Below, piece by piece: positions 10,141 to 18,680 of a stretch of DNA of 64,000 bases; the stretch's first letter is position 1; each line of letters begins with the position of its first letter. This DNA comes from an uncultured Aquimarina sp. GTDB taxonomy: Bacteria; Bacteroidota; Bacteroidia; Flavobacteriales; Flavobacteriaceae. The notes under the pieces are model-generated. The model did not search any database. It was given only the letters and a program-made list of their open reading frames with translations, and had not been told where the DNA came from. The stretch lies in assembly GCA_947498455.1 (NCBI GenBank), contig CANMKK010000024.1, positions 1 through 64,000 of the forward strand, in the 5' to 3' direction. Made by a program: the position numbers and the translations under genes.

Positions 10141-10161
10141 TTCGGGTCAAAAAATCCCGAA
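10141..10161 (+). terminator. Hairpin after transposase gene
   Basis: TTCGGG (10141-10146) pairs with CCCGAA (10156-10161) 20 nt after the transposase stop. There is no strong T-run on the plus strand, so it may act as a modest terminator or as protection of the element from outside transcription. Confidence 0.4.
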
Positions 10162-10261
10162 AAAGCATAAAAAAAATAAAAAAATGACTTAAAAAAGATG
10201 AAATAACGTAATTAAAATGAAAAATCCTGTAAAAAGAGAAAAAGAAGCCTAAAAACAGACC

Positions 10262-10509
10262 TTATTCAAAGCATTCTTCTATTTAATTTAGAAATATCAG
10301 AATCAGGAATATAAGTAGATAAAGATTGATTGACCACAGCAAATAAACTATCAAATTGTTTTTGATCGTTTTTTAAGTTTCAGAAACGTACTGAATATTA
10401 TAGCTTGTGCCAAAAACCGAACCAGACAACTTAATTAATTCGGGTTGCTTTTGCTCTTGCTTTCATGAAAAAAAAGAATGCTAATAAATAATAGTGTTGT
10501 GCTTTTCAT
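10262..10509 (-). pseudogene. apbE: apbE pseudogene, N-terminal part
   Basis: On the minus strand an ATG at 10507-10509 opens MKSTTLLFISILFFS, a lipoprotein signal, and the next codon, where the lipobox Cys is expected, is TGA. The same frame then continues as KQEQKQPELIKLSGSVFGTSYNIQYVSE, a clear ApbE N-terminus, and after a further one-base deletion as QFDSLFAVVNQSLSTYIPDSDISKLNR, where the IS begins. Together with the part at 8288-9061 this reconstitutes nearly the whole ApbE protein, so the gene has a premature stop, at least three frameshifts and an IS insertion. Confidence 0.85.
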
Positions 10510-10830
10510 AAACGAAAGATAAAATGTAAAAGTGATGTAAATTTTGGAATAATAATCTTTTGAATTGCTGAAATGTAGGTTTGGGTTTTTAATAAATGTA
10601 TCTTAAAATAATTAACCTATTTTAGGATGAGAGGATTCTTGCTATTGTGTAGAACGTTTAGCTATGCGTAGTGCAGAAGCAGAAAATTACTGGTTTTCGA
10701 CTGAGCACTTAGCCAAAGTTTATGTTTTGTTTTTATCTTTTCTAAAATACTAAATTTAATACTTTGGCGACAAACCAAATAAGTACTGACTTTTCGATTA
10801 ATCCTAAACCCCGCATTATCGCATAGGTGT
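10510..10830. other. Intergenic, no gene seen
   Basis: About 320 bases between the apbE start and the framed gene. It contains a short inverted pair (GCCAAAGT near 10714 and ACTTTGGC near 10761) and, next to the unknown gene, the phrase AACCCCGCATTATCGCATAG. These phrases look like remains of repeat units that flank lone genes in this phylum, but this is impression rather than proof. Confidence 0.35.
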
Positions 10831-10841
10831 TGTTACCACAC
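10831..10841. repeat. Left arm of 11-bp inverted repeat framing a lone gene
   Basis: TGTTACCACAC at 10831-10841 is the exact reverse complement of GTGTGGTAACA at 11387-11397. The arm overlaps the last codons of the minus-strand gene 10833-11381, so the repeat pair encloses exactly one gene. Confidence 0.75.
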
Positions 10842-11381
10842 GTTTTTTATTCCAATTTTATATTTATCCGCAACCTTTTGATTAAAAACTATTGTTAAGT
10901 GATCTTTCATTCCCATTGCTTTTCCGTCAGTTATTTCAAGAGCAGAAATCCAGATTTCTTTTCTATTCTCAAATTCAATTCGAACATCTTGCGGATAGTA
11001 ATTTCGTTTGTCCTCGTTAATCAAACTCCAATAAGACCAATAGCTTTCAATTCCACTGATTTTTATTCCGATTAATTCCGTCCATTTTTGGTTACTATTT
11101 GCATTATATTTTTTAGCTCCATTTTCGGTACTGAATTCAGTCAATATATTTCCTTTGCGAAATTTGACATCATATTGGGTGAATTCACTTCCCCAAACAA
11201 AATAATAAGCTTGCTCATCAGTCGTTACCAATTCAATTCCATAATCAAGTGAATGATATTCAGTTTCGTTCCAAAGTGGTTTTCCGTAATCTATTTCGAA
11301 ATAGTTCACATTAGAAATGGATTTTCCAATTAATTCTTTAATCGGGTTTTCATAATTTTCTATTTCCTTTTGGATTTCCAT
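10833..11381 (-). CDS. Hypothetical protein (182 aa), lone gene framed by inverted repeats
   Basis: The frame starts at MEIQKEIENYENPIKEL and has no signal peptide or membrane segment, so a soluble cytoplasmic protein is expected. It is rich in aromatic residues (YFVWGSEFTQYD, SYWSYWSLI) and ends ...KIGIKNVW. I do not recognise the family. It stands alone between the ruined apbE and pepT, with no operon partner, and is enclosed by perfect 11-bp inverted repeats only 6-10 bases from its start and overlapping its stop. Such packaging suggests it arrived as a single-gene module. Function unknown. Confidence 0.65.
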   Translation of the reverse strand: MEIQKEIENYENPIKELIGKSISNVNYFEIDYGKPLWNETEYHSLDYGIELVTTDEQAYYFVWGSEFTQYDVKFRKGNILTEFSTENGAKKYNANSNQKWTELIGIKISGIESYWSYWSLINEDKRNYYPQDVRIEFENRKEIWISALEITDGKAMGMKDHLTIVFNQKVADKYKIGIKNVW

Positions 11382-11386
11382 GTGAT

Positions 11387-11397
11387 GTGTGGTAACA
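11387..11397. repeat. Right arm of 11-bp inverted repeat
   Basis: GTGTGGTAACA, the exact reverse complement of 10831-10841, located 5 bases upstream of the ATG of the minus-strand gene. Confidence 0.75.
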
Positions 11398-11816
11398 ATA
11401 GGATATGTGCACCAGTAAACATATATCCATTATATTTTTCACAAATCTAGCGGATTTTTAATTGATTTAAAATTATTTACAGCCACTTGCGTATATATAT
11501 GTTGTTTTGTACTATTCCCAAAAGAGTTAATATATCTCCTAACATTACAACCATCCGAAAGTTTGATAAAAATTCAAAAAATCTTTTGAAATCCCTTAAA
11601 ATTAGGCAAAAGTACTAAATTTTATAAAAATTATCTTTTTTACATCTAGTAATACCCGACAGGTCTCAAAAAACCTGTCGGGTATTGACCTTACTATATT
11701 GTAAATAGAAACCTGATTTTCGACAGCTATTTAATACATACTTTCATATATTATTGAGATAGTATATAATGGTGTAACATCATAGATACTGCGTATCAAT
11801 CAGTACAATGTGCAAA
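11398..11816. other. Intergenic between unknown gene and pepT
   Basis: No coding frame is supported in these about 420 AT-rich bases. The only clear structure is the long GC-rich hairpin at 11651-11686. Confidence 0.5.
11651..11686. repeat. Perfect 14-bp inverted repeat (hairpin)
   Basis: AATACCCGACAGGT (11651-11664) pairs perfectly with ACCTGTCGGGTATT (11673-11686) around an 8-nt loop. It lies 130 bases downstream of the pepT stop and lacks a T-run, so it is not a classical terminator; it may be a dispersed hairpin element or an mRNA 3' end stabiliser. Confidence 0.7.
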
Positions 11817-13058
11817 TTAATTATTTTTTGCAGTTAATTCAGCAATTTTTACAATCACTTCAGTAGCTTTAATCATTGTTTCTACAGGGACATATTCATA
11901 TCTTCCATGAAAATTATGTCCACCCGCAAAAATATTAGGACAAGGCAATCCCATATAGCTTAATTGAGAACCGTCTGTACCTCCTCTAATAGGTTTTATA
12001 AGAGGTTTGATATTCAATTTTTTCATAGCAGTTTCAGCAGTATCGACAATATGCATTACTTCTTTTACCTTTTCCCCCATATTATAGTACTGATCCTTAA
12101 TTACTACAGTAACCGTATCATTACCTCCATACTTTGTATTTAGTTCTTCTGCTATTTTTGCAACTGCTTCTTTTCTTGTTTTGAAAAGTTCTTTATCAAA
12201 ATCACGAATAATATATGTAAGAGTAGTTTCCTGAACCTTACCAGTCATATTAGTAAGGTGAAAGAAACCTTCACGGCCACTAGTATGTTCCGGTGTTTCT
12301 AATCTGGGCAAAGAATTAATAAAGTCTTGCGCTATATACATGCTGTTTACCATTTTTCCTTTTGCATAACCCGGATGAACAATCCTCCCTTTTATGGTTA
12401 CTACAGCACTTGCGGCATTAAAGCTTTCATATTCTAATTCTCCAATTTGACTACCATCCATAGTATATGCCCATGCTGCTCCAAACTTTTTAACATCAAA
12501 TTTATGAGCACCTCTTCCTATTTCTTCATCAGGGGTAAAACCTACACGGATTTTACCATGTTTGATTTCTGGGTGATCAACCAGATACTCCATTGCAGAG
12601 ACAATTTCGGTCACTCCAGCTTTATCATCAGCTCCAAGAAGAGTGGTTCCATCAGTTGTAATAATGGTTTGACCTTTATATAGTTTTAAATCTTCAAAAT
12701 AACTTGGAGATAAAATGATGTTTTCCTCTTTGTTCAAGATGATATCTTTACCATCATATTCTTCAATAATTTGTGGCTTTACATTAGCTCCTGTAAAATC
12801 AGGGCTTGTGTCGAAATGAGCAATAAAGCCTATCGTAGGGACCTCGTGATTAACATTTGATGGTAATGTACCCATCACATACGCATTTTCATCGATGCTT
12901 ACATCTTCTAATCCAATCTCTTTTAACTCTTCCGCAAGTTTTCTGGCTAAATCCCATTGTTTTTCAGAACTTGGAGTGGTATCACTGTTTGGGTCACTCT
13001 CTGTATCAATGGTCACATAGCTTACAAATCTATCTATGATATGTTTCTTTTCTATCAT
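11817..13058 (-). CDS. pepT: Peptidase T (tripeptide aminopeptidase)
   Basis: The 413-aa protein matches PepT of the M20B zinc metallopeptidases over its whole length: IGFIAHFDTSPDF (His and Asp metal ligands), TTLLGADDKAGVTE (bridging Asp), GFTPDEEIGRGAH (catalytic Glu), YTMDGSQIGELEYE and NIFAGGHNFHGRYEYV (C-terminal His ligand). The enzyme releases the N-terminal residue of tripeptides in the cytoplasm. It is transcribed alone, divergently from pyrD (101 nt between the starts), so the two promoters share a short region. Length equals that of characterised PepT enzymes. Confidence 0.95.
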   Translation of the reverse strand: MIEKKHIIDRFVSYVTIDTESDPNSDTTPSSEKQWDLARKLAEELKEIGLEDVSIDENAYVMGTLPSNVNHEVPTIGFIAHFDTSPDFTGANVKPQIIEEYDGKDIILNKEENIILSPSYFEDLKLYKGQTIITTDGTTLLGADDKAGVTEIVSAMEYLVDHPEIKHGKIRVGFTPDEEIGRGAHKFDVKKFGAAWAYTMDGSQIGELEYESFNAASAVVTIKGRIVHPGYAKGKMVNSMYIAQDFINSLPRLETPEHTSGREGFFHLTNMTGKVQETTLTYIIRDFDKELFKTRKEAVAKIAEELNTKYGGNDTVTVVIKDQYYNMGEKVKEVMHIVDTAETAMKKLNIKPLIKPIRGGTDGSQLSYMGLPCPNIFAGGHNFHGRYEYVPVETMIKATEVIVKIAELTAKNN

Positions 13059-13159
13059 GGTAATAAATGTTTAATCGTCTTTAGCTTTCAAAAATACATT
13101 TTAATACACTTTTATTAGAACCTCATAAGACTTATTTTTGCCAATCAAAATAATCTTCA

Positions 13160-14194
13160 ATGTATAAGTCTGTAATTCGGCCAATTTTATTTTCGTTTGA
13201 TCCTGAAAAAGTTCATCATTTTACATTTAGAATGGTAAAAATCATCTCCAAAATACCTTTTGTTTCTGGTATGATACGAAGTAGATTTCAGGTGAAAGGG
13301 ATTGCATTAGAGAGAGAAGTTTTTGGTTTACAATTTAAAAATCCGGTTGGTTTAGCTGCAGGATTTGATAAAAATGCGGTTTTATATAATGAATTGGCAG
13401 ATTTTGGTTTTGGTTTTATCGAAATAGGAACTGTAACTCCAAAGGCACAAGAAGGAAATCCTAAAAAAAGACTGTTTAGGTTAAAGGAGGATAAAGGCAT
13501 CATTAATAGAATGGGGTTTAATAATGCAGGTCTTGAAGCTGCTATAAAGCAACTTAAAAAAAATAAAGGCAAGCTTATCATAGGTGGTAATATCGGGAAG
13601 AATACGAATACATCGCCAGAAAATTATACAAGAGATTATCTAGAGTGTTTTAATGCCCTGCACCCATATGTAGATTATTTTGTCCTTAATGTAAGTTGCC
13701 CTAATGTAGGAAGTCATGCAAAATTAAATGATAAAGAATATCTTGAAGAACTAATAGGAGCTGTACAAAAAGCGAACAATACTTTCGAGAAAAAGAAACC
13801 CATAGTATTAAAGATTGCACCTGATCTAAATACACATCAACTAGATGAAATCGTAGAATTGGTAGCTAAAACGAATTTAGATGGTGTAATTGCCAGTAAT
13901 ACCTCTACTACAAGAGATGGGTTGAAAGCATCAAAAGACATAATACAGGCTATAGGGAATGGAGGATTAAGCGGCCAACCCATAAAAGATAAAAGTACAG
14001 AGGTGATACGATACTTATCCAATAAGAGTAACAAATCTTTTCCAATAATAGGAGTAGGAGGAATTCATAGTGTAGCAGATGCTATCGAAAAAATCGATGC
14101 AGGAGCAAGTCTTGTTCAGATATACACGGGTTTTATATATGAAGGACCGGGTTTAATTAAACAAATAAATAAGGAGTTGCTAAATCGAAATTAA
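13160..14194 (+). CDS. pyrD: Dihydroorotate dehydrogenase, class 2-like
   Basis: The 344-aa protein oxidises dihydroorotate to orotate in pyrimidine synthesis. An N-terminal amphipathic helical extension (about 1-40) and motifs GLAAGFDKNA, FIEIGTVTPKAQEGNPKKR, GGNIGKN, KIAPDL, SNTSTTR and GVGGI are those of the membrane-associated quinone-linked class 2. A notable point is the catalytic segment NVSCPN: E. coli and human class 2 enzymes have Ser at the fourth position (NISSPN/NVSSPN), while Cys is the catalytic base of class 1. A TATTTTTG -7 box lies at 13133-13140. The stop overlaps the stop of the convergent spondin-domain gene by three bases. Confidence 0.93.
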   Translation: MYKSVIRPILFSFDPEKVHHFTFRMVKIISKIPFVSGMIRSRFQVKGIALEREVFGLQFKNPVGLAAGFDKNAVLYNELADFGFGFIEIGTVTPKAQEGNPKKRLFRLKEDKGIINRMGFNNAGLEAAIKQLKKNKGKLIIGGNIGKNTNTSPENYTRDYLECFNALHPYVDYFVLNVSCPNVGSHAKLNDKEYLEELIGAVQKANNTFEKKKPIVLKIAPDLNTHQLDEIVELVAKTNLDGVIASNTSTTRDGLKASKDIIQAIGNGGLSGQPIKDKSTEVIRYLSNKSNKSFPIIGVGGIHSVADAIEKIDAGASLVQIYTGFIYEGPGLIKQINKELLNRN

Positions 14195-15105
14195 TTAATA
14201 CTTATTTTCTTAGTTTCTGTTTTTCCTTTAGAGTTATGTATTCTGAGTAAGTAAATACCGGTATTCAGGCATGTGAGATCTAAATTGATAATGGCATTAT
14301 TTTTCTTAAAGCTGTAACCTCTAATACGCTTGCCTAATACATTATAAACTTCTATTTCTGATATTGACGAGTTTCTAGCGTTAGTAATAGAAATATGGCC
14401 ATTAGTTGGGTTAGGAGATACCTTGATTTTATTGTCAGTGTCTTCAAAAGATTGGACATTCAATACTTTTTGTGTAAAAACAATGGTTCCGATTTTTTCA
14501 TTATTAAAAGGAGCAACATTTTGTATACTTGTCATTGCCTCTTGAGGTATTGTAGAACTATTATTAAGGCTGTATCCTGTTCCTTCTTCAGTCCCGGCAT
14601 CATATGGATATAAATCCAAAGTGATTTGTGGTATCCATTGCCCGTCACCATCTATTAACGAAAGGCTATTTACCGCAATTATCCAATCGGGACTCGGTGC
14701 AATCATTGATATTAAACTTATTAAAGGGTATTTAGAGTTTACCGAAAGATCATTGATGCTAATAGTCCTTCCGACGTCATTAAAAAATAAATTGGGACCA
14801 TCAATGTATTGGTCGGCATTGTTGGTATTAATAGCATTGGTGACATCTGTATTTCTAAAAGTACCACTAGATCCCAGTTCAGCAACTAATTCAACTCCAG
14901 AAGATACCTGTTCGCCTATTTCAAAAAAAGTGACATTGCTATTATGTGTTGCACCAACTAGTTCTGTAAAATGAGCATTAGCGGGTATTGTTCCGTGAGC
15001 CTCCCAGTTACTGGTAAAAACAATATCATATGTTGCTACAGTAGTTTGACTAAATGTAGTTATCGATACTAGTCCAAGAATAGTTTTAAGTATAAGCCTT
15101 TTCAT
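14191..15105 (-). CDS. T9SS-secreted spondin-domain protein
   Basis: The 304-aa protein has a signal peptide ending in TFSQ, a Spondin_N-type domain over about 22-215 (YDIVFTSNWEAHGTIPANAHFTELVGATH, GEQVSSGVELVAELGSSG, IAPSPDWIIAVNSLSLID, TLDLYPYDAGTEEGTGY) and a type A type IX sorting domain at the C-terminus (KVSPNPTNGHISITN ... GIYLLRIHNSKGKTETKKISIN). The phrase APSPDW and the acidic DAGTE segment correspond to the conserved C2-like core and its metal-binding side. Location is the cell surface or medium via T9SS. Spondin domains bind matrix components in animals; the bacterial ligand is unknown. Confidence 0.88.
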   Translation of the reverse strand: MKRLILKTILGLVSITTFSQTTVATYDIVFTSNWEAHGTIPANAHFTELVGATHNSNVTFFEIGEQVSSGVELVAELGSSGTFRNTDVTNAINTNNADQYIDGPNLFFNDVGRTISINDLSVNSKYPLISLISMIAPSPDWIIAVNSLSLIDGDGQWIPQITLDLYPYDAGTEEGTGYSLNNSSTIPQEAMTSIQNVAPFNNEKIGTIVFTQKVLNVQSFEDTDNKIKVSPNPTNGHISITNARNSSISEIEVYNVLGKRIRGYSFKKNNAIINLDLTCLNTGIYLLRIHNSKGKTETKKISIN

Positions 15106-15262
15106 TATGTGAGTAATTATTTGTTCGAGTTGTGTATATTTATAAACAGTTTAAAATGTATATGCCCTAATTTTTTTTATAACAATTTGACCAATATTTG
15201 TTCGTAAAATTATGAGCGCAATATGTGTAGTCGTACATTGTGTAAAACCTTACAAAAAAATA

Positions 15263-15889
15263 ATGAATTTCGAAATTCTTTACACTTTTGTGCTTGCTAC
15301 ATTTGCATTAGCAATTTCTCCGGGTCCTGATAACATATATGTTTTGATGCAAAGTATTGCCAATGGAAAAAAATATGGTTTGGTTACTGTAGCCGGTTTA
15401 ATAACAGGATGTCTTGTTCATACTACTTTAGTGGCATTTGGAGTATCCATACTCATTAAGCAAAGTGATTCTTTGTTTTTTATGATAAAACTATTCGGTG
15501 CAGCCTATTTATTTTTTTTAGCTTATAAGGTATGGAAGAGTAGTGCATCTATACAATTTTCTGAAGCAACTGTTCATAAAAAAAGTCTAAGAAAATTATT
15601 TAAGCAGGGTTTTATAATGAATGTGTTAAACCCTAAAGTTTCTATATTTTTTTTAGCTTTTTTTCCTGGGTTTTTATTTAGCAATACATTAACTAATGTA
15701 ACACAGTTTTATATTTTAGGTTTCTTATTTATGATTGTATCCTTTTTAGTATTTGGTTTAATCGCAATTATGGCTGGTTATATTTCGGATTATATAAAAG
15801 GAAATTCTAAAGTAGGTGTGTTTCTAAAGTGGATGCAAATTATAGTTTTTATAGGAATAGGAGTTTTTATACTTTTTTCTGAAAAATAG
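15263..15889 (+). CDS. LysE-family amino acid exporter
   Basis: The start at MNFEILYTFVLATFALAISPGPDN is preferred over an upstream in-frame ATG at 15212, because the first membrane helix with the LysE/RhtB signature (A-x-SPGPD) begins there. The 208-aa protein has about six hydrophobic segments (for example YGLVTVAGLITGCLVHTTLV and VSIFFLAFFPGFLF) and the family motif NPKVSIFF. LysE/RhtB proteins export amino acids or derivatives across the inner membrane by proton exchange. Substrate is not predictable. The next gene starts 50 nt downstream on the same strand and may be co-transcribed. Confidence 0.9.
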   Translation: MNFEILYTFVLATFALAISPGPDNIYVLMQSIANGKKYGLVTVAGLITGCLVHTTLVAFGVSILIKQSDSLFFMIKLFGAAYLFFLAYKVWKSSASIQFSEATVHKKSLRKLFKQGFIMNVLNPKVSIFFLAFFPGFLFSNTLTNVTQFYILGFLFMIVSFLVFGLIAIMAGYISDYIKGNSKVGVFLKWMQIIVFIGIGVFILFSEK

Positions 15890-15939
15890 TTATACTTTTA
15901 TACACTCGGTTAAATATCTTCTAGATTTAGTTTTCTAAA

Positions 15940-16806
15940 ATGCTTGAAAAAATAAAGATAATTGAATGTCCACGAGATGCTATGCAAGGCATCAGAGATT
16001 TTATTCCTACCCCCAAAAAGGTGCAGTATATTCAATCTTTATTAAGATGTGGTTTTGACACCATTGATTTCGGTAGTTTTGTATCTCCTAAAGCCATCCC
16101 ACAGATGGTGGATACAGCAGAAGTTTTAGCTGGACTTGACCTATCTACTACAGAGAGTAAACTTCTGGCAATTATAGCGAATATAAGAGGGGCTAATAAT
16201 GCGGTACAGCATAATGAAATTGACTACCTAGGATATCCATTTTCTATTTCTGAGAATTTCCAGATGCGTAACACACATAAAACAATTCAGGAATCCTTAG
16301 AAACATTACAGGAGATATTAAACATCGCAGATAGGGCTGGTAAAGAAGTAGTAGCTTATTTATCCATGGGTTTTGGGAATCCTTATGGAGATCCATGGAG
16401 TGTAGAAATTGTAGGAGAATGGACAGAGAAGCTAAATAAGATGGGAGTGAAAATCTTATCACTTTCTGATACAGTAGGCTCTTCTAATCCAGAAATCATA
16501 GAGTATTTGTATTCTAATTTGATCCCAAAATATCCGGATATAGAATTTGGAGCACACTTACATACGACTCCAGCAACATGGTTCGAAAAGGTAAATGCGG
16601 CTTATAAGGCTGGATGTAGGAGATTTGATGGTGCAATTCAAGGTTTTGGAGGATGTCCAATGGCAAAAGATGAATTGACGGGTAATATGCCTACAGAAAA
16701 GATGCTTTCGTACTTTAGTACTGTAAAAGCGGATAGTAATATAAAAATGATGAGTTTTGAATCTTCTCATAATGAAGCTACCAAAATTTTTACAATGTAT
16801 CATTAA
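15940..16806 (+). CDS. Hydroxymethylglutaryl-CoA lyase-like enzyme
   Basis: The 288-aa protein is a DRE-TIM metallolyase: CPRDAMQG (the RD-x-x-Q catalytic motif), DFGSFVSPKAIPQMVDT, LSDTVGSSNP, FGAHLHTTP (two His metal ligands) and the cysteine loop GFGGCPMAKDELTGNMPTE. HMG-CoA lyase cleaves HMG-CoA to acetyl-CoA and acetoacetate in leucine breakdown. The N-terminal motif reads ECPRDAMQG instead of the usual EVGPRDGLQ, a variant common to the Bacteroidetes branch. Neighbours (LysE exporter before, haem-binding protein 21 nt after) give no pathway clue. Confidence 0.85.
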   Translation: MLEKIKIIECPRDAMQGIRDFIPTPKKVQYIQSLLRCGFDTIDFGSFVSPKAIPQMVDTAEVLAGLDLSTTESKLLAIIANIRGANNAVQHNEIDYLGYPFSISENFQMRNTHKTIQESLETLQEILNIADRAGKEVVAYLSMGFGNPYGDPWSVEIVGEWTEKLNKMGVKILSLSDTVGSSNPEIIEYLYSNLIPKYPDIEFGAHLHTTPATWFEKVNAAYKAGCRRFDGAIQGFGGCPMAKDELTGNMPTEKMLSYFSTVKADSNIKMMSFESSHNEATKIFTMYH

Positions 16807-16827
16807 CTCTAATTAAATAATTTATAA

Positions 16828-17280
16828 ATGAAGAAAATTATAAAATATGTGAGCATTTTTTTAGTAATAGCACTAATCATAATGCAATTTATCGGACCAG
16901 ATAAAAACCAATCAGGGTATGAATCTGTAGCATATTTTGAAAATGAAACAAAACCAACTCCTGAGTTAAAAGAAATACTAAGAAGCAATTGTTATGATTG
17001 CCATAGTAACCAAACAATATACCCTTGGTATGCAGAGATAGTACCTGTTTCTTATTGGTTGTCACATCATGTAGATGAAGGGAAAGAACACTTTAATGTT
17101 TCAGACTGGGAACAATATTCTGCTAAAAAAAGAGATCATAAATTAGAAGAATTGATTGAAGAAGTAGAAGAAGGAGAAATGCCACTGTCTTCATATACCT
17201 GGATTCATGGTAATTTGGATACTGAGGAAAAAGAGGTACTGATCAACTGGGCTAATTCACTTAGATTAAAGTACAAATGA
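16828..17280 (+). CDS. Haem-binding domain protein (Haem_bd)
   Basis: The 150-aa protein has an N-terminal membrane anchor or signal (IIKYVSIFLVIALIIMQFIG) and a c-type haem motif CYDCH in NCYDCHSNQTIYPWYAEIVPVSYWL, followed by HHVDEGKEHFNVSDW and the tail ALINWA-like ending. This is the Haem_bd family (PF14376), small periplasmic mono-haem proteins of Bacteroidetes. Electron-carrier role is inferred from the motif; the redox partner is unknown. It lies 21 nt after the HMG-CoA lyase-like gene and is followed by an independent promoter. Confidence 0.88.
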   Translation: MKKIIKYVSIFLVIALIIMQFIGPDKNQSGYESVAYFENETKPTPELKEILRSNCYDCHSNQTIYPWYAEIVPVSYWLSHHVDEGKEHFNVSDWEQYSAKKRDHKLEELIEEVEEGEMPLSSYTWIHGNLDTEEKEVLINWANSLRLKYK

Positions 17281-17354
17281 TACCTTAAATTTACCTAATG
17301 TAAAGTTAAAGAACCTTCGCTTATTACTTTTATTTAGATTTATTACAAATAAAA

Positions 17355-17385
17355 TTTGCAAAATAGTATTGTATGAATATATTTG
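17355..17385 (+). promoter_or_regulatory. Bacteroidetes-type promoter
   Basis: TTTG at 17355-17358 and TATATTTG at 17378-17385 are separated by 19 bp, which matches the flavobacterial -33/-7 consensus. It lies 38 bases before the DUF4856 gene and probably drives it. Confidence 0.7.
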
Positions 17386-17422
17386 CATTTTATTATTTAT
17401 ATTAAGTCTAAATTAAAAAACA

Positions 17423-18652
17423 ATGAAAGTTACAAGTTTAATAAAATTTGCGTGTATCTCTGGAGTTCTATTTTTAGGAGCTTCTTGTACTTCTGATGAT
17501 GATACAACTACGGTTGTACAAATAGAAGAACCTACTACTTACGTTTTTGAACGTGATGGAGAGAGTACAGTAAGTTTTGGAGGACAAACTACTAGAATAG
17601 CAATGGCAGAAGCCATTGTTGGTAAGTTAAAAGATAATACAATCACAGAAGCAGAATTGGATGCTATGTTCGATCATCAAGAAGGAGCTGATGATTTCGA
17701 AGATGACGATTTAAATGCTTCTAGCAAAAGTGTAAGAGGTAAAAGTGCTGCATCAAAAGACTTTTTCTCTGATAATGCTACGGATGCTTCTACTATCAAA
17801 GCTGATTTTGACGGTTGGATTGAGAGTCAGGTAGATGATGTGTTTCCTAATTGGGCTGTAACAGCTGTAGCTGGAACTGCTGGAGTAATTCAGGAAGCTG
17901 GAGGGGGATCTAATAGGTATGTGAATGCAAAAGGATTAGAACTAAACCAAGCTTTTGCAAAGAGTCTAATTGGAGCATTAATGACGGATCAAGCATTAAA
18001 TAATTATTTAGGAATTGCTGTTCTTGATGAAGCTGAAAATATAGCCAATAATGATAATGATGTTGTAGCAGAAGGTAAAAATTATACTACAATGGAGCAT
18101 AAGTGGGATGAAGCTTATGGATACTTATATGGAGCATCTGCTAATCCTGCTACACCAAATATTACTATTGGAGAAGATGATAGTTTCCTTAATAAATATA
18201 TAGGAAGAGTAGAAGGGGATGAAGATTTCAAGGGAATAGCTGATGACATATTTAATGCTTTCAAGAAAGGAAGGGCGGCTATTGTTTCGAAACAGTATAC
18301 CGTAAGAGATGAGCAAGCTGCGATTATCAGAGAAAAAATATCTCAGGTTATTGCAATTAGAGCGGTTTATTACTTGCAACAAGGTAAAAATGCTCTAGAA
18401 GAAACTACTGTCGATTATGCAAGTGCATTCCATGATTTATCAGAAGGATTCGGATTTGTATATAGTTTACAGTTTACAAGAAAATCAGATAGTAAAGTAC
18501 CATATTTTACTAAATCAGAAGTTGATGGACTTATTGATCAATTAATGGGAGGTACAAACGGATTATGGGATGTTACACCAACAACACTTCAGGAAATTTC
18601 CGAAACAATCGCCTCTAGATTTAGTTTTACCGTAGCACAGGCAGGTAGCTGA
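17423..18652 (+). CDS. DUF4856 lipoprotein
   Basis: The 409-aa protein has a lipoprotein signal (LIKFACISGVLFLGASC, Cys 22) followed by an acidic TSDDD linker, then a helical DUF4856 domain (YVFERDGESTVSFGGQTTRIAM, KGLELNQAFAKSLIGALM, HKWDEAYGYLYG, FKGIADDIFNAFKKGRAAI). DUF4856 lipoproteins occur next to imelysin and HTTM genes in Bacteroidetes, as here. I infer a role in the iron or metal uptake block that follows. A promoter lies just upstream and a strong terminator after the stop, so it is a separate transcript, at least in part, from 18760 onwards. Confidence 0.85.
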   Translation: MKVTSLIKFACISGVLFLGASCTSDDDTTTVVQIEEPTTYVFERDGESTVSFGGQTTRIAMAEAIVGKLKDNTITEAELDAMFDHQEGADDFEDDDLNASSKSVRGKSAASKDFFSDNATDASTIKADFDGWIESQVDDVFPNWAVTAVAGTAGVIQEAGGGSNRYVNAKGLELNQAFAKSLIGALMTDQALNNYLGIAVLDEAENIANNDNDVVAEGKNYTTMEHKWDEAYGYLYGASANPATPNITIGEDDSFLNKYIGRVEGDEDFKGIADDIFNAFKKGRAAIVSKQYTVRDEQAAIIREKISQVIAIRAVYYLQQGKNALEETTVDYASAFHDLSEGFGFVYSLQFTRKSDSKVPYFTKSEVDGLIDQLMGGTNGLWDVTPTTLQEISETIASRFSFTVAQAGS

Positions 18653-18680
18653 AAAATGGGCTAAAAAATATAAAACAATA

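Larger units (their letters stand above)
9062..10261 (+). mobile_element. IS5-family insertion sequence inserted in apbE
   Basis: The element is bounded by the two halves of the interrupted apbE gene: apbE codons read on the minus strand up to about 9061 on one side and resume at about 10262 on the other. Between them lies one complete transposase gene and AT-rich flanks. Exact ends were not resolved: AAGGGTTTCTTAATTTTCTG on the left and the reverse complement of the right end (AAGGTCTGTTTTTAGGCTTC) share only a weak match, and I could not identify a convincing target duplication. Limits are therefore approximate (within about 20 bp). Confidence 0.8.
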
